DNA of 36,422 nucleotides from NCBI GenBank assembly GCA_021812365.1, contig JAKANQ010000006.1:1-36422 (forward strand), given 5' to 3'. A program made the position numbers and the translations under genes. Below, in pieces: positions 6,413-14,130 of this stretch (position 1 is its first letter; each line of letters starts with the position of its first letter). The notes below the pieces were generated by a model. It did not search any database, was not told where the DNA came from, and worked only from the letters and a program-made list of their open reading frames with translations. The stretch comes from a bacterium. GTDB taxonomy: Bacteria; Patescibacteriota; Minisyncoccia; UBA6257; GWB1-50-10.

Positions 6413-6607
6413 TCATTTGCCTCCGGGGGGTGGCGTGGGAGACCAGTCCTCCCAGTCGTTGTGCTGGGGCGAGTTGTTCCAGTCGGCCCAGTTGTTCCCC
6501 CACGCGACGGAAATTCCGTTCTTCGTGGTGCTGTTGATGGGCGGGAGCACAGCCGCTCGCGCGAGCGCTCCCTTCACTGCGGTACTGCCTCCACTCAACA
6601 TTCTCAT
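6413..6607 (-). CDS. Putative RiPP precursor peptide with W-x-N/D motifs
   Basis: The peptide has 64 residues. Its ATG overlaps the TGA of the upstream radical SAM gene (ATGA), and AAAGGA lies about 9 nt before the start. Residues 1-35 form a low-complexity Gly/Ala/Val/Ser leader. Residues 36-64 form a Trp-rich core: WGN (36-38), WAD (40-42), WNN (43-45), WED (52-54) and WSP (55-57), ending in a Pro/Gly-rich tail. Aromatic-x-Asn/Asp triads are the substrate motif of radical SAM enzymes that make three-residue cyclophanes (triceptides). This peptide is therefore a plausible substrate of its neighbour. No leader-peptidase site or exporter gene is evident nearby. Confidence 0.75.
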   Translation of the reverse strand: MRMLSGGSTAVKGALARAAVLPPINSTTKNGISVAWGNNWADWNNSPQHNDWEDWSPTPPPGGK

Positions 6608-7731
6608 GGCAATATCCTTTCCGCCGATTCCGTCGGCGCGTGACCGTTTTGATTGGAAGAAGACAGGAGATCATGAACGGTCTCAAAGATCTCGAGTCTC
6701 GCCTTGCAATAGACATACTTTCCAGTCGTCTCATCCCGCATCGCGGTACAGCCGTTGTTGCATGCAGCCCTCCATTCACAACGTACACAATCTTCGGTTA
6801 TGGTTTCGGCGCACGCAGCGTGTGCCATAGATGCCGGGCCATTCAGAATCTCGAGAAGGCCTTCCTCCTTCAGATCGCCAAGCAGATGCTTTTTGTCGCT
6901 CGAGAGTCGGTCGCACGGCCAGATCAGTCCGTCCGCATCAAGGCAGAAATAACGTGCACACGCACCATTGAAAGAACAATTCTTCGCCCGGTGACCGGAC
7001 ACGCCTGTAATCACATTCTCGATCTCTCGCACCGAAAGGTTCGCATTGTCTCTCTTCAGCCACTCATCCAAGAGAATGGAATGGGCTTCTACTACATCTT
7101 CGTTGCGAACGCTCTCGGCGGACAATTCGTTCGACTGACTTGAGCCATCCATGAAAAAATTGATGGCTAAGCTCCTCAATCCTTCTTCGTCCACGAACAA
7201 CGCGAAGTCATCCGCGAGAGTGCTCACACCGCTTCGCAGAACGGTCTGAATCACCCCCGGAGAAATGCCGCTCCTCCGCAGAATCTCGATACCGCGCATT
7301 ACGTCATCGAACGACCCGCGGCCACCCGCATTCGGTCGCTGGCTGTTATGTTTTTCTCTCGTTCCGTCGATGCTCACACCGACACGGAAATTGTGCGTAC
7401 TGAAGAACTTCGCCCACTCATCCGTGATGAGCGTGGCGTTCGTCTGAATCATATTCACAACAGTATCCCCACTCTTCTTGTACTTCTCCTGAAGTGCAAG
7501 AGCGGCCTCGTAGTATCCGATTCCGGCAAGGAGCGGTTCCCCGCCATGCCAGACAAAAGACATCTCGCCGGAAAAGATACTGAAATAGTGTTCAAAGAAA
7601 CGCTCCAAAAGCTCAAGCTTCAACACCTTCGGTGTTTTCTGATTGAGCCCGTGATAGAAACAGTACGTGCAGCGGAGATTGCATTGATCGCCGACCGCTT
7701 TGATGATGGCGGCGCGCCTCTTAGGCTCCAT
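6604..7731 (-). CDS. Radical SAM/SPASM peptide maturase
   Basis: The protein has 375 residues from the ATG at 7731, chosen because AAGGGGG lies just upstream; a TTG 15 nt earlier is less likely. CNLRCTYC (Cys17, 21, 24) binds the 4Fe-4S cluster that cleaves S-adenosylmethionine. WHGGEPLL and the VSIDG strand fit the radical SAM barrel. The C-terminus has a SPASM domain: CARYFCLDADGLIWPC, then CVRCEWRAACNNGC and a final VYCKARLE cysteine, for two extra clusters. Length and layout match anSME-like peptide-modifying enzymes. The overlapping Trp-rich peptide gene makes peptide crosslinking more likely than sulfatase maturation; no sulfatase gene is in the window. It has its own near-consensus promoter. 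Confidence 0.88.
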   Translation of the reverse strand: MEPKRRAAIIKAVGDQCNLRCTYCFYHGLNQKTPKVLKLELLERFFEHYFSIFSGEMSFVWHGGEPLLAGIGYYEAALALQEKYKKSGDTVVNMIQTNATLITDEWAKFFSTHNFRVGVSIDGTREKHNSQRPNAGGRGSFDDVMRGIEILRRSGISPGVIQTVLRSGVSTLADDFALFVDEEGLRSLAINFFMDGSSQSNELSAESVRNEDVVEAHSILLDEWLKRDNANLSVREIENVITGVSGHRAKNCSFNGACARYFCLDADGLIWPCDRLSSDKKHLLGDLKEEGLLEILNGPASMAHAACAETITEDCVRCEWRAACNNGCTAMRDETTGKYVYCKARLEIFETVHDLLSSSNQNGHAPTESAERILP

Positions 7732-7767
7732 AAGTTCCCCCTTCAATTGTTAAAAAATACTGAGATT

Positions 7768-7796
7768 ACTATACGGAAAATAATAATGTTCGTCAA
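7768..7796 (-). promoter_or_regulatory. Sigma-70-type promoter of the radical SAM operon
   Basis: On the minus strand, TTGACG (7791-7796) and TATAGT (7768-7773) are separated by exactly 17 nt. The predicted start near 7761 leaves a leader of about 30 nt containing the AAGGGGG ribosome-binding site. Confidence 0.75.
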
Positions 7797-7843
7797 TGAT
7801 TTCCCGCTTTCTCACTACATGAGAGCTGCGTCTCCATGCGACT

Positions 7844-7852
7844 TGCTACAAT
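7844..7852 (+). promoter_or_regulatory. Extended -10 of the MliC-like gene
   Basis: TGCTACAAT is an extended -10 ending 7 nt before the ATG at 7860, so the message would start almost at the codon. This argues against an in-frame ATG at 7836, which would place the promoter inside the gene. Confidence 0.6.
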
Positions 7853-7859
7853 AAATGAT

Positions 7860-8339
7860 ATGGACCTTATTCCAAGATCACGAACCGTTTTTTGGTTCAC
7901 CATCATACTCCTAGTGGTCGGCCTCGGAATATATACATTCAATAGATATTACATATTTAAAGTGGGACCGAAACCGATAGGCGGACAGATGGACGCGCAC
8001 GGCTGCCTCGTTGCCGCGGGTTACTCCTGGTGCGATAAGCGACAGACCTGCATCCGACCTTGGGAAGAATATTGCACCGCCACGATGCCGAAAACGGCGG
8101 TCTTCAACTGCGACGAACAAAAGAATATCAGCGCAAAATTCTATATCGGCGACGATAAGTATGTGGACCTCACCTTAAGCGACGGGAGAAAGCTCTCAGT
8201 CCCCCACGCCATTTCGGCATCGGGCGCGCGTTACGCGAACGCCGATGAATCATTCGTATTCTGGAACAAGGGCAATACCGCGTTCGTGACCGAGAACGGC
8301 ACCACCACATTCTCGGGCTGCGTGACTCAAACTCAATAA
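7860..8339 (+). CDS. Membrane-anchored MliC-type lysozyme inhibitor
   Basis: The protein has 159 residues. A single N-terminal membrane segment (about residues 9-28) is followed by a Cys-rich stretch, GCLVAAGYSWCDKRQTC through EEYC. The C-terminal MliC domain begins at FNCDEQKN and contains VDLTLSDGRKLSVPHAISASGARYAN, SFVFWNKGNTAFV and a closing cysteine. MliC/PliC proteins block C-type lysozyme by inserting a conserved Ser/Lys loop into its active site; SASGARYAN is that loop. The domain would face outwards. For an epibiotic cell this could protect its own wall from host or host-prey muramidases. The Cys-rich stretch is an extra element whose role I cannot assign. Confidence 0.8.
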   Translation: MDLIPRSRTVFWFTIILLVVGLGIYTFNRYYIFKVGPKPIGGQMDAHGCLVAAGYSWCDKRQTCIRPWEEYCTATMPKTAVFNCDEQKNISAKFYIGDDKYVDLTLSDGRKLSVPHAISASGARYANADESFVFWNKGNTAFVTENGTTTFSGCVTQTQ

Positions 8340-8352
8340 AAGAAGTATCAAA

Positions 8353-8376
8353 AACCCCGTCGCATGCGACGGGGTT
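8353..8376 (-). terminator. Terminator hairpin between convergent genes
   Basis: An 11-bp stem (8353-8363 with 8366-8376) is followed on the minus strand by TTTTTGATAC. It overlaps the last codon of the minus-strand gene. On the plus strand it lacks a T run but may still slow polymerase after the MliC gene. Confidence 0.75.
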
Positions 8377-9151
8377 AAAATGTTCTGCTCACCTTTATCC
8401 AAACGGTATATGACTTTGACGCGGGCTGATAGAGCGTTCGCGGTGGATCATTCGAAAGACTGTGTACCCATACGAAATGAGAACTTCCGAATTCCATCGC
8501 TTCGTATGAAATACTGACCTTACCCTCATCAGGAAATTTGACCCCGAACTCCACAAATGGAGAGGCGTGGTTTTTCGGTTTGAGACTCGCGTTTTCATAT
8601 CCCAAAGAATGCAGGAACGCGTGATCCGAAGAGATGACGGGAAGCGTGGTTCCGTAATGCACGAACAAACTTCTTCCCGAGGAAAGTTCGCGCGTGATTC
8701 GCGTGCCGAAGCGCAGCGAAACGACATTCCAGAACTCGCCGCCTGATGTTCGAAACCACGCCCTGTGGCTTATGCCGAAGAGCGACCCGAAGGAAGCCTT
8801 TCCGATACTCCCCATCCGCACATCGCCCAACAGTTCCTCATACGTGCCGAGGTATCCGCTGTTCGTCGTGGACGGCTCATTCGTAAACTGTTTGGAGCCG
8901 TCGTAGCGGACAAGTCCGCCCCACAATTCAACATTGCCATACACGAAAAAATGCTTGCGGGAAACGAGCGTGCGCTCAAGCCCGACTGCATAGAGCGGTC
9001 CGTGTTCATTCATCGAACGTTTTCCGAACTCTATCTCCGTCCAATCGTAGTACCCCGCTTTCAAATAGAGATTCGAATGCTCGCACACTTGCGCCCGCGC
9101 GAGCGGAAAGAAAAGGAAAAAGACCATGCCGCACATACAGAGCTTCCTCAT
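8375..9151 (-). CDS. Exported beta-barrel-like protein of unknown function
   Basis: The protein has 258 residues. A basic/hydrophobic start ending in ARA (about residues 1-20) reads as a signal peptide. The rest is rich in alternating polar/apolar strands with aromatic ends, such as LYLKAGYYDW, HFFVYGNVELWGG, VVSLRFGTRI, SLFVHYGTTL, ASPFVEFGVKF and YTVWIKVSRTF. It ends in phenylalanine, like outer-membrane barrels. Patescibacteria are not expected to have a standard outer membrane, so this is odd. It could be a secreted beta-rich protein, or be acquired from a Gram-negative partner. A strong AAGGGGG site lies before the ATG. I do not recognise a family. Confidence 0.6.
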   Translation of the reverse strand: MRKLCMCGMVFFLFFPLARAQVCEHSNLYLKAGYYDWTEIEFGKRSMNEHGPLYAVGLERTLVSRKHFFVYGNVELWGGLVRYDGSKQFTNEPSTTNSGYLGTYEELLGDVRMGSIGKASFGSLFGISHRAWFRTSGGEFWNVVSLRFGTRITRELSSGRSLFVHYGTTLPVISSDHAFLHSLGYENASLKPKNHASPFVEFGVKFPDEGKVSISYEAMEFGSSHFVWVHSLSNDPPRTLYQPASKSYTVWIKVSRTF

Positions 9152-9255
9152 CGCACACCCCCTTGAGTCAGGTGAATTGAGTTAAGTTTCTGCCGAAATG
9201 ATGACACAAGGCCTATCGTTGGTCAATTGCGCGGAGAGTGAGGTATACTTTTCAT

Positions 9256-9624
9256 ATGGACAAAAATAAGTCACTCGCGCACCATCTCATCCGAAGCTTC
9301 CAAGACGCATTCCGCGGTCTCGCCTTCGTGTGGAAGGAGGAACGAAATTTCCGCATCCAACTTTGCATCGCGCTTCTTGTCATTGCGGGCGGAGTCTGGC
9401 TCCATTTCGATTATATCGAGATGGCACTCCTCGTATTTGCGATACTGCTCGTGCTTACTGCGGAAGTTACGAATACCGCGTTCGAAGATACGATGAATAA
9501 GATAGAACCGAATCAGGACCCACTCGTGGGAAAGGTGAAGGATATCGCCGCGGGTATTGCCGCATTGAACGCGCTTGGCGCGGTCGTTATCGGTACCATC
9601 ATCTTCATCCATCACTTCCTTTAA
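9256..9624 (+). CDS. dgkA: Diacylglycerol/undecaprenol kinase (DgkA family)
   Basis: The protein has 122 residues. SFQDAFRGLAFVWKEERNFRIQL is the cytoplasmic N-terminal helix, and three membrane segments follow. EVTNTAFEDTMNKIEP carries the catalytic E-x-x-N-T-A-x-E motif, and AAGIAALNALGAVVIG is the last segment. The family phosphorylates undecaprenol (Gram-positive type) or diacylglycerol with ATP at the membrane, feeding wall precursor carriers. I chose the ATG at 9256: a GTG at 9238 would put the -10 box TATACT (9244-9249) inside the gene. That box ends 6 nt before the ATG, so the message is probably leaderless. Confidence 0.92.
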   Translation: MDKNKSLAHHLIRSFQDAFRGLAFVWKEERNFRIQLCIALLVIAGGVWLHFDYIEMALLVFAILLVLTAEVTNTAFEDTMNKIEPNQDPLVGKVKDIAAGIAALNALGAVVIGTIIFIHHFL

Positions 9625-9640
9625 AAAGGATTCTTCTTTC

Positions 9641-9668
9641 TTGCCGTTTTCCAGCGGGCCAGTATGAT
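9641..9668 (+). promoter_or_regulatory. Promoter of the M16 peptidase gene
   Basis: TTGCCG (9641-9646) and TATGAT (9663-9668) are spaced by 16 nt. The -10 ends 6 nt before the ATG at 9675, predicting a leaderless message. Confidence 0.6.
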
Positions 9669-9674
9669 TAACGT

Positions 9675-10946
9675 ATGCACGAATTTAAACGATTGAAATT
9701 GAAGAACGGAGTGCGCGTTATCCTGGTTCCTCAAAAACAAAGTCTTGCCACGACGGTTGCGGTGCTCGTGGAAGCAGGCTCAAAATACGAGGTAAAAAGC
9801 AATAATGGCATCTCCCACTTCTTGGAACATATGTGTTTCAAGGGCACCACAAAGCGTCCGAAGCCGATGGACATCGCGAAGGACTTGGACTCGCTCGGCG
9901 CGCAATATAACGCGTTCACAAGCCAGGAATACACGAGTTATTACGTGAAGGCGCGCAACGAGGTATTCGATGAAACGCTCGAAATAATCGCGGACCTGTA
10001 TATGAATCCGACGCTTGATGCTGCGGAGATCGAGAAGGAAAAGGGTGTGATAGAAGGCGAGATAAATATGTATGAGGATATGCCCCAACGAAAAGTATGG
10101 GACGTCTTTATGGAACTCCTCTATGGCGACCAGCCTGCGGGATGGAATATCGCGGGACCGAAAGAGACGGTGAAAAAATTCACGCGTGACGACTTTACCT
10201 CGTATCGCGGAAAACATTATCTTGCGCAGGCCACTTCGCTTGTGATAGCCGGCGGCTTCAACGAGAAGGGAGTGATGAAGAAAGTAGAAACCTATTTCTC
10301 AGCTCTCGAAAAAGGCAAGAAGGATGGGAAGAAGAAAGTGATGGACAAGCAATCGACACCCGCGGAAAAGATACATTTCAAAGAATCGGACCAGACGCAC
10401 CTCGTGCTCGGCTTCCGTGCCTTTGATGCGTATGACGAGCGCAAGTACGCGCTTCAGGTTCTCTCGGACATCTTAGGCGGTGGTATGAGCTCTCGCTTGT
10501 GGCAGACGATTCGCGAGGACATGGGAGCCGCATACTATGTGAACGCCGCGCCTGATTTCTATACCGACCATGGCCTCATCGCGATGTCAGCGGGCGTGCA
10601 CCATAATAAAGCACGCGAAGTGGTGACGGCGGGACTGAAGGAATTCGAACGTATGAAAAAGGAATTGGTGTCCCCCGCGGAACTCTCGCGCGCGAAAGAC
10701 CACCTTATCGGCAATTTCTTCCTCTCACTCGAAGGATCGGACCAGATAGGTTATTTCTACGGAGGACAGGAGGTAATGAACATGAAGCTGCACGATCCGA
10801 AGCATGTTGCAAAAGCAATAAAGGCGATAACCGCGGCGGATATCCGTGCCATCGCTCGCCAGTTATTCAAAGAAAAGACAATGAATTTTTCAGTGGTTGG
10901 TCCGTTCCGCAACACATCGTTCGGTGATATACTCAAACTATCATGA
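9675..10946 (+). CDS. M16 family zinc peptidase (PqqL/YmxG type)
   Basis: The protein has 423 residues. The inverted zinc motif HFLEH lies at residues 48-52 (H-x-x-E-H), with the distal glutamate in GVIEGEINMYEDMP about 75 residues later. Two M16 half-domains follow. The R/Y motif of the second half is seen in LGGGMSSRLWQTIRE and GAAYYVNA. This length matches processing-peptidase-like M16B enzymes that act as dimers on oligopeptides or signal peptides. There is no signal peptide, so it is probably cytoplasmic. Its TGA overlaps the ATG of the AI-2E permease gene (ATGA), so the two are coupled. Confidence 0.92.
   Translation: MHEFKRLKLKNGVRVILVPQKQSLATTVAVLVEAGSKYEVKSNNGISHFLEHMCFKGTTKRPKPMDIAKDLDSLGAQYNAFTSQEYTSYYVKARNEVFDETLEIIADLYMNPTLDAAEIEKEKGVIEGEINMYEDMPQRKVWDVFMELLYGDQPAGWNIAGPKETVKKFTRDDFTSYRGKHYLAQATSLVIAGGFNEKGVMKKVETYFSALEKGKKDGKKKVMDKQSTPAEKIHFKESDQTHLVLGFRAFDAYDERKYALQVLSDILGGGMSSRLWQTIREDMGAAYYVNAAPDFYTDHGLIAMSAGVHHNKAREVVTAGLKEFERMKKELVSPAELSRAKDHLIGNFFLSLEGSDQIGYFYGGQEVMNMKLHDPKHVAKAIKAITAADIRAIARQLFKEKTMNFSVVGPFRNTSFGDILKLS
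10925..10933 (+). promoter_or_regulatory. Internal extended -10 before the AI-2E permease gene
   Basis: TGATATACT lies inside the last codons of the M16 gene and ends 9 nt before the ATG at 10943. It could drive separate near-leaderless expression of the permease. No clear -35 box is seen. Confidence 0.4.
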
Positions 10947-11956
10947 TAGAAACAAGAAAGTTCGAGATAGGCTGGGGTGCATTGTGGCGCTTATTCGCGT
11001 TTGTGCTGATTGCGTTCACGCTTTTTGAGGCACGCGGAATAGTTGGCGCACTGCTCATCTCAATGGTCATATCAATCGGCCTTGACCCGTTGGTGAAGTT
11101 CTTGGAGAAGCACAAGATACCCCGTATGTTGGGAACCATAATGTCCTTCATCGCGGGGCTGTTGCTCTTCTCACTCGTGCTCTATTCAGTGATGCCCGTG
11201 GTGATCGCGGAAATGGGAAGCCTTTCCTCATTCGTGAGCGCGTTTCTTTCGTCATTTTTGAAGATGAATGCGCCACAGCTCTCATTCACCTCTCTCCCCA
11301 GCAACCTCAATGAGACGCTTGGGTTCTTGGGCTCGGCAAGCGCCTCGGTGAGCGGTCTGGTTCAGGCGGTATTGGGAAATATGCTTCTTCTCTTCGTTAT
11401 CGTGGTGTCCGCATTCTATCTCACGATAGAGAAAGACGGTCCTGAGCGTTTTCTCACGAACATCGTTTCAAAAACTCACGAATCAACGGTGCTCAATATA
11501 TTCAACAACTTCAAGACCAAGATTCAAAAATGGTTCTTTGGACAGCTACTCCTCAGCGTCATCATGGGCACGATAGTCGGTACCGGACTTTGGCTGATAG
11601 GCGTGCCCTACTTCCTCGCCATTGGAATATTAGCGGGCGTTTTGGAACTCATTCCCATGGTTGGCCCTATCCTTGCGGGAGCGACGGGCGTGCTCGTAGC
11701 CCTTGCCGCATCCGTGCCGCTTGCGATATACACACTCATCTTCTTCATCCTCATTCAGCAGCTTGATGGTAATGTGCTCTTTCCCCTCATCATGGGCCGC
11801 ACGATGCGGGTCCATCCGCTTGTCGTGATGCTCTCTCTTCTTATAGGATGGAATATCGCGGGATTTTTCGGAATCATACTCGCGGTCCCTTCGGCGGTAT
11901 TGATTCAGGAGATATTCAAGTATGTCGGCGACAGGAAAGAAGGAAGGGCGGAATAA
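10943..11956 (+). CDS. AI-2E family transporter (PerM/YdiK-like)
   Basis: The protein has 337 residues and about seven membrane helices. The C-terminal signature of the AI-2E/UPF0118 family is clear: GVPYFLAIGILAGVLELIP, MVGPILAGATGVLVAL, IQQLDGNVLFPLIMGRTMRVHPLVVMLSLLIGW and FGIILAVP. Members have been tied to autoinducer-2 export, Na+/H+ antiport or unknown cargo, so no substrate should be assumed. It overlaps the M16 gene by 4 bases and metG follows 19 nt later, so the three may share a message. Confidence 0.88.
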   Translation: MIETRKFEIGWGALWRLFAFVLIAFTLFEARGIVGALLISMVISIGLDPLVKFLEKHKIPRMLGTIMSFIAGLLLFSLVLYSVMPVVIAEMGSLSSFVSAFLSSFLKMNAPQLSFTSLPSNLNETLGFLGSASASVSGLVQAVLGNMLLLFVIVVSAFYLTIEKDGPERFLTNIVSKTHESTVLNIFNNFKTKIQKWFFGQLLLSVIMGTIVGTGLWLIGVPYFLAIGILAGVLELIPMVGPILAGATGVLVALAASVPLAIYTLIFFILIQQLDGNVLFPLIMGRTMRVHPLVVMLSLLIGWNIAGFFGIILAVPSAVLIQEIFKYVGDRKEGRAE

Positions 11957-11975
11957 TCGAAGAAGTTCAATACCA

Positions 11976-13430
11976 ATGGAACAAAAGAATTTTTATATCA
12001 CCACTACCCTCCCCTATGTGAATTCGAAGCCGCATATGGGACACGCCCTTGAATTCGTTCAAGCGGATGTCATCGCGCGGTATCAAAAGATGCTCGGAAA
12101 AGCGCTTTTCTTCAATACCGGCACGGATGAACACGGACAGAAGATATACGAAAAAGCGATTGCGGAGGGAAAGGACCCGCAGGCGTATTGCGATGAGTAC
12201 GCGGAGAAATTCAAAGTGATACTCACAAAACTCAATATCCTCTCGGAGATACATTTCATCCGTACCACCGACCCGCACCACATAAAGGCTGCTCAACACT
12301 TTTGGAAACTGTGTGAGGAGAATGGAGATATCTACAAGAAGAACTACAAGGTGAAATACTGCGTAGGATGCGAACTTGAAAAGACAGACTCGGAACTCGT
12401 GGATGGAAAGTGCCCTATTCACCCGAACCTTGAACTGCAAGAGATAGAAGAAGAGAATTATTTCTTCAAATTTTCCAATTACCAAAGACCGCTTTTGGAT
12501 TTCTATGAGAAGAATCCGGATTTCGTGGTCCCTGATTTTCGTTTCAATGAGATAAAGAACTTCGTCGAGGGAGGCCTTATGGATTTCAGCATCTCGCGCG
12601 TGAAGGAAAAGATGCCCTGGGGCATACCCGTACCGGGAGACGAGGCTCAGGTGATGTATGTATGGTTCGACGCGCTCATCAATTACATCTCAACACTCGG
12701 ATGGCCTGAGGACTCGACACAATTTGAACGCTTCTGGGGAACCATTGAAACACCGAATGCGTTGCAAATCGCGGGAAAGGATAATCTCCGCCAGCAATCA
12801 GCGATGTGGCAAGCGATGCTCCTCTCGGCAAAACTCCCAACCTCGAAACAGATCATCATCCACGGATTCATCACAAGCGAAGGACAGAAGATGTCGAAGA
12901 GCTTGGGAAACATCATCGACCCGTTCGAAGTGGCTGAAAAATACAGCACGGACGCGCTGCGCTATTGGCTCACGCGAGAGATGAACACCTTTGAGGATGG
13001 CGACTTCACATGGGACAGATTCGCGGAAAGCTATAACGGGGGTCTTGCGAATGGACTTGGTAATCTTGTAAGCCGCGTAATGAAGATGGCATTCACAAAT
13101 GAGGTATCGGTCACGCGGGAAATGGACTTTGCGACGGATGCCGCGTTCGAATCATTCCGCTCGCATTTGGACAGGTATGAGATAAAGAAGGCGGCGGATG
13201 AGATATGGAAACTGATAGCTGAACTTGATAAGAAGATACAGGAAACAGAACCCTTCCGCCTCGTAAAAACGGAACCAGAAAAGGCGAAGGAGATAATCAA
13301 GGAATTACTGGCAGAACTTTGGAAGATAGCATATATGACGGCCCCCTTCCTTCCCGAAACGAGCGAAAAGATATTCTTCGCGCTTAGAAATCCGAAAGAA
13401 CTGCCAATGCCGCTCTTTCCCCGAATGTAA
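11976..13430 (+). CDS. metG: Methionyl-tRNA synthetase
   Basis: The protein has 484 residues. FYITTTLPYVNSKPHMGHAL contains the HIGH-type motif (HMGH). KMSKSLGN is the KMSKS loop that stabilises the adenylate. A zinc knuckle is seen as CVGCELEKT...KCPIHP in the connective domain. An anticodon-binding helical bundle fills the C-terminal third, and no C-terminal tRNA-binding (Arc1p-like) domain is present, so it is the short class. The ATG at 11976 is chosen because conserved sequence starts at once; an upstream ATG at 11922 lies inside the preceding permease gene. Confidence 0.95.
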   Translation: MEQKNFYITTTLPYVNSKPHMGHALEFVQADVIARYQKMLGKALFFNTGTDEHGQKIYEKAIAEGKDPQAYCDEYAEKFKVILTKLNILSEIHFIRTTDPHHIKAAQHFWKLCEENGDIYKKNYKVKYCVGCELEKTDSELVDGKCPIHPNLELQEIEEENYFFKFSNYQRPLLDFYEKNPDFVVPDFRFNEIKNFVEGGLMDFSISRVKEKMPWGIPVPGDEAQVMYVWFDALINYISTLGWPEDSTQFERFWGTIETPNALQIAGKDNLRQQSAMWQAMLLSAKLPTSKQIIIHGFITSEGQKMSKSLGNIIDPFEVAEKYSTDALRYWLTREMNTFEDGDFTWDRFAESYNGGLANGLGNLVSRVMKMAFTNEVSVTREMDFATDAAFESFRSHLDRYEIKKAADEIWKLIAELDKKIQETEPFRLVKTEPEKAKEIIKELLAELWKIAYMTAPFLPETSEKIFFALRNPKELPMPLFPRM

Positions 13431-13436
13431 AGAAAC

Positions 13437-13458
13437 ACCCCTGCCAAATGGCAGGGGT
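13437..13458. terminator. Bidirectional terminator between metG and the HAD gene
   Basis: A perfect 10-bp stem ACCCCTGCCA/TGGCAGGGGT with a 2-nt loop. The plus side is followed by TGTTGTTAA and the minus side by GTTTCTTTA. Tails are only moderately T-rich. Confidence 0.75.
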
Positions 13459-13463
13459 TGTTG

Positions 13464-14105
13464 TTAATCCTTCTTCATAAACTCGATCACTTCCGCAAAA
13501 TTATTGGCGACGAGGTCGGGATTCGCATCGCGAATCCGCCGTTCCGAAGCGTATCCATGCGTCATACCGATAGTGACGAAACCGAGCGCCTTCGCGCCGC
13601 GAAGCCCCATAGGGTCGTCGTCCGCATACATCGATTCCTCGGGAAGCAGGTCGAGACCCGCAAGAATCTCATTCTTGCGATACGCACCGCCGAACACGCC
13701 ATCAAAGAAACGGGTGAGATTGAATTGTCGAAGCCTTTGCTCGACTATCTCCTCCACCTCGCCGGTCACAAGGAGCACCTTCATTCCCCTCGCCTTGAAA
13801 AGCGAGAGTGAGTCCACTGCGCCAGGATGCAATTCGACGGAATCCCAATGAGTCTCCAGCACATTCCTTCGAATCCCATTTAACGTTTTCTTCAACTCTT
13901 CCATACTGTCACCTGGCGGAATCCCGTGATTCAGGTAGAAATTCACCCACTCCTGCGACATCTCCTCGCGGTACTCCCGAAGCGTCGGTGCCGGAAGTCC
14001 GAACGTCGAAAAGATGAGTTTCACGCTTTCATAGACAAGCGGCAGATCGTTGATGAGAGTTCCATTCCAATCACAGACAGCGGTCTTCACGTGCTTTAAA
14101 CACAT
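13464..14105 (-). CDS. HAD-superfamily hydrolase (phosphatase-like)
   Basis: The protein has 213 residues. VCDWNGTLIND is HAD motif I (here D-x-N-G-T, with Asn replacing the second Asp of the usual DxDGT). LLVTGE is motif II, and MYADDDPMGLRGAKALGF is motif IV with the acidic Mg2+ ligands. The cap lies between motif I and motif II. Loss of the second motif I aspartate, the usual acid/base for phosphatase turnover, is notable. Related HADs with D-x-N in motif I exist, so it may still be active on an unusual substrate. The ATG at 14105 has a very strong GAGGAGGG site upstream; longer readings run into tatD. Confidence 0.8.
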   Translation of the reverse strand: MCLKHVKTAVCDWNGTLINDLPLVYESVKLIFSTFGLPAPTLREYREEMSQEWVNFYLNHGIPPGDSMEELKKTLNGIRRNVLETHWDSVELHPGAVDSLSLFKARGMKVLLVTGEVEEIVEQRLRQFNLTRFFDGVFGGAYRKNEILAGLDLLPEESMYADDDPMGLRGAKALGFVTIGMTHGYASERRIRDANPDLVANNFAEVIEFMKKD

Positions 14106-14130
14106 GGTGTCCCTCCTCGTTTTGGGGAAA

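Noticed and set aside
6402-6788. 128-codon minus-strand frame overlapping the radical SAM gene and peptide gene
   Set aside because: It lies out of frame within the radical SAM 3' end, while the in-frame peptide has coupling, a ribosome-binding site and a coherent motif pattern.
6604-7731. Sulfatase-maturing enzyme as the role of the radical SAM protein
   Set aside because: No sulfatase gene is visible, and the overlapping Trp-rich peptide gene is a better partner. It is not fully excluded.
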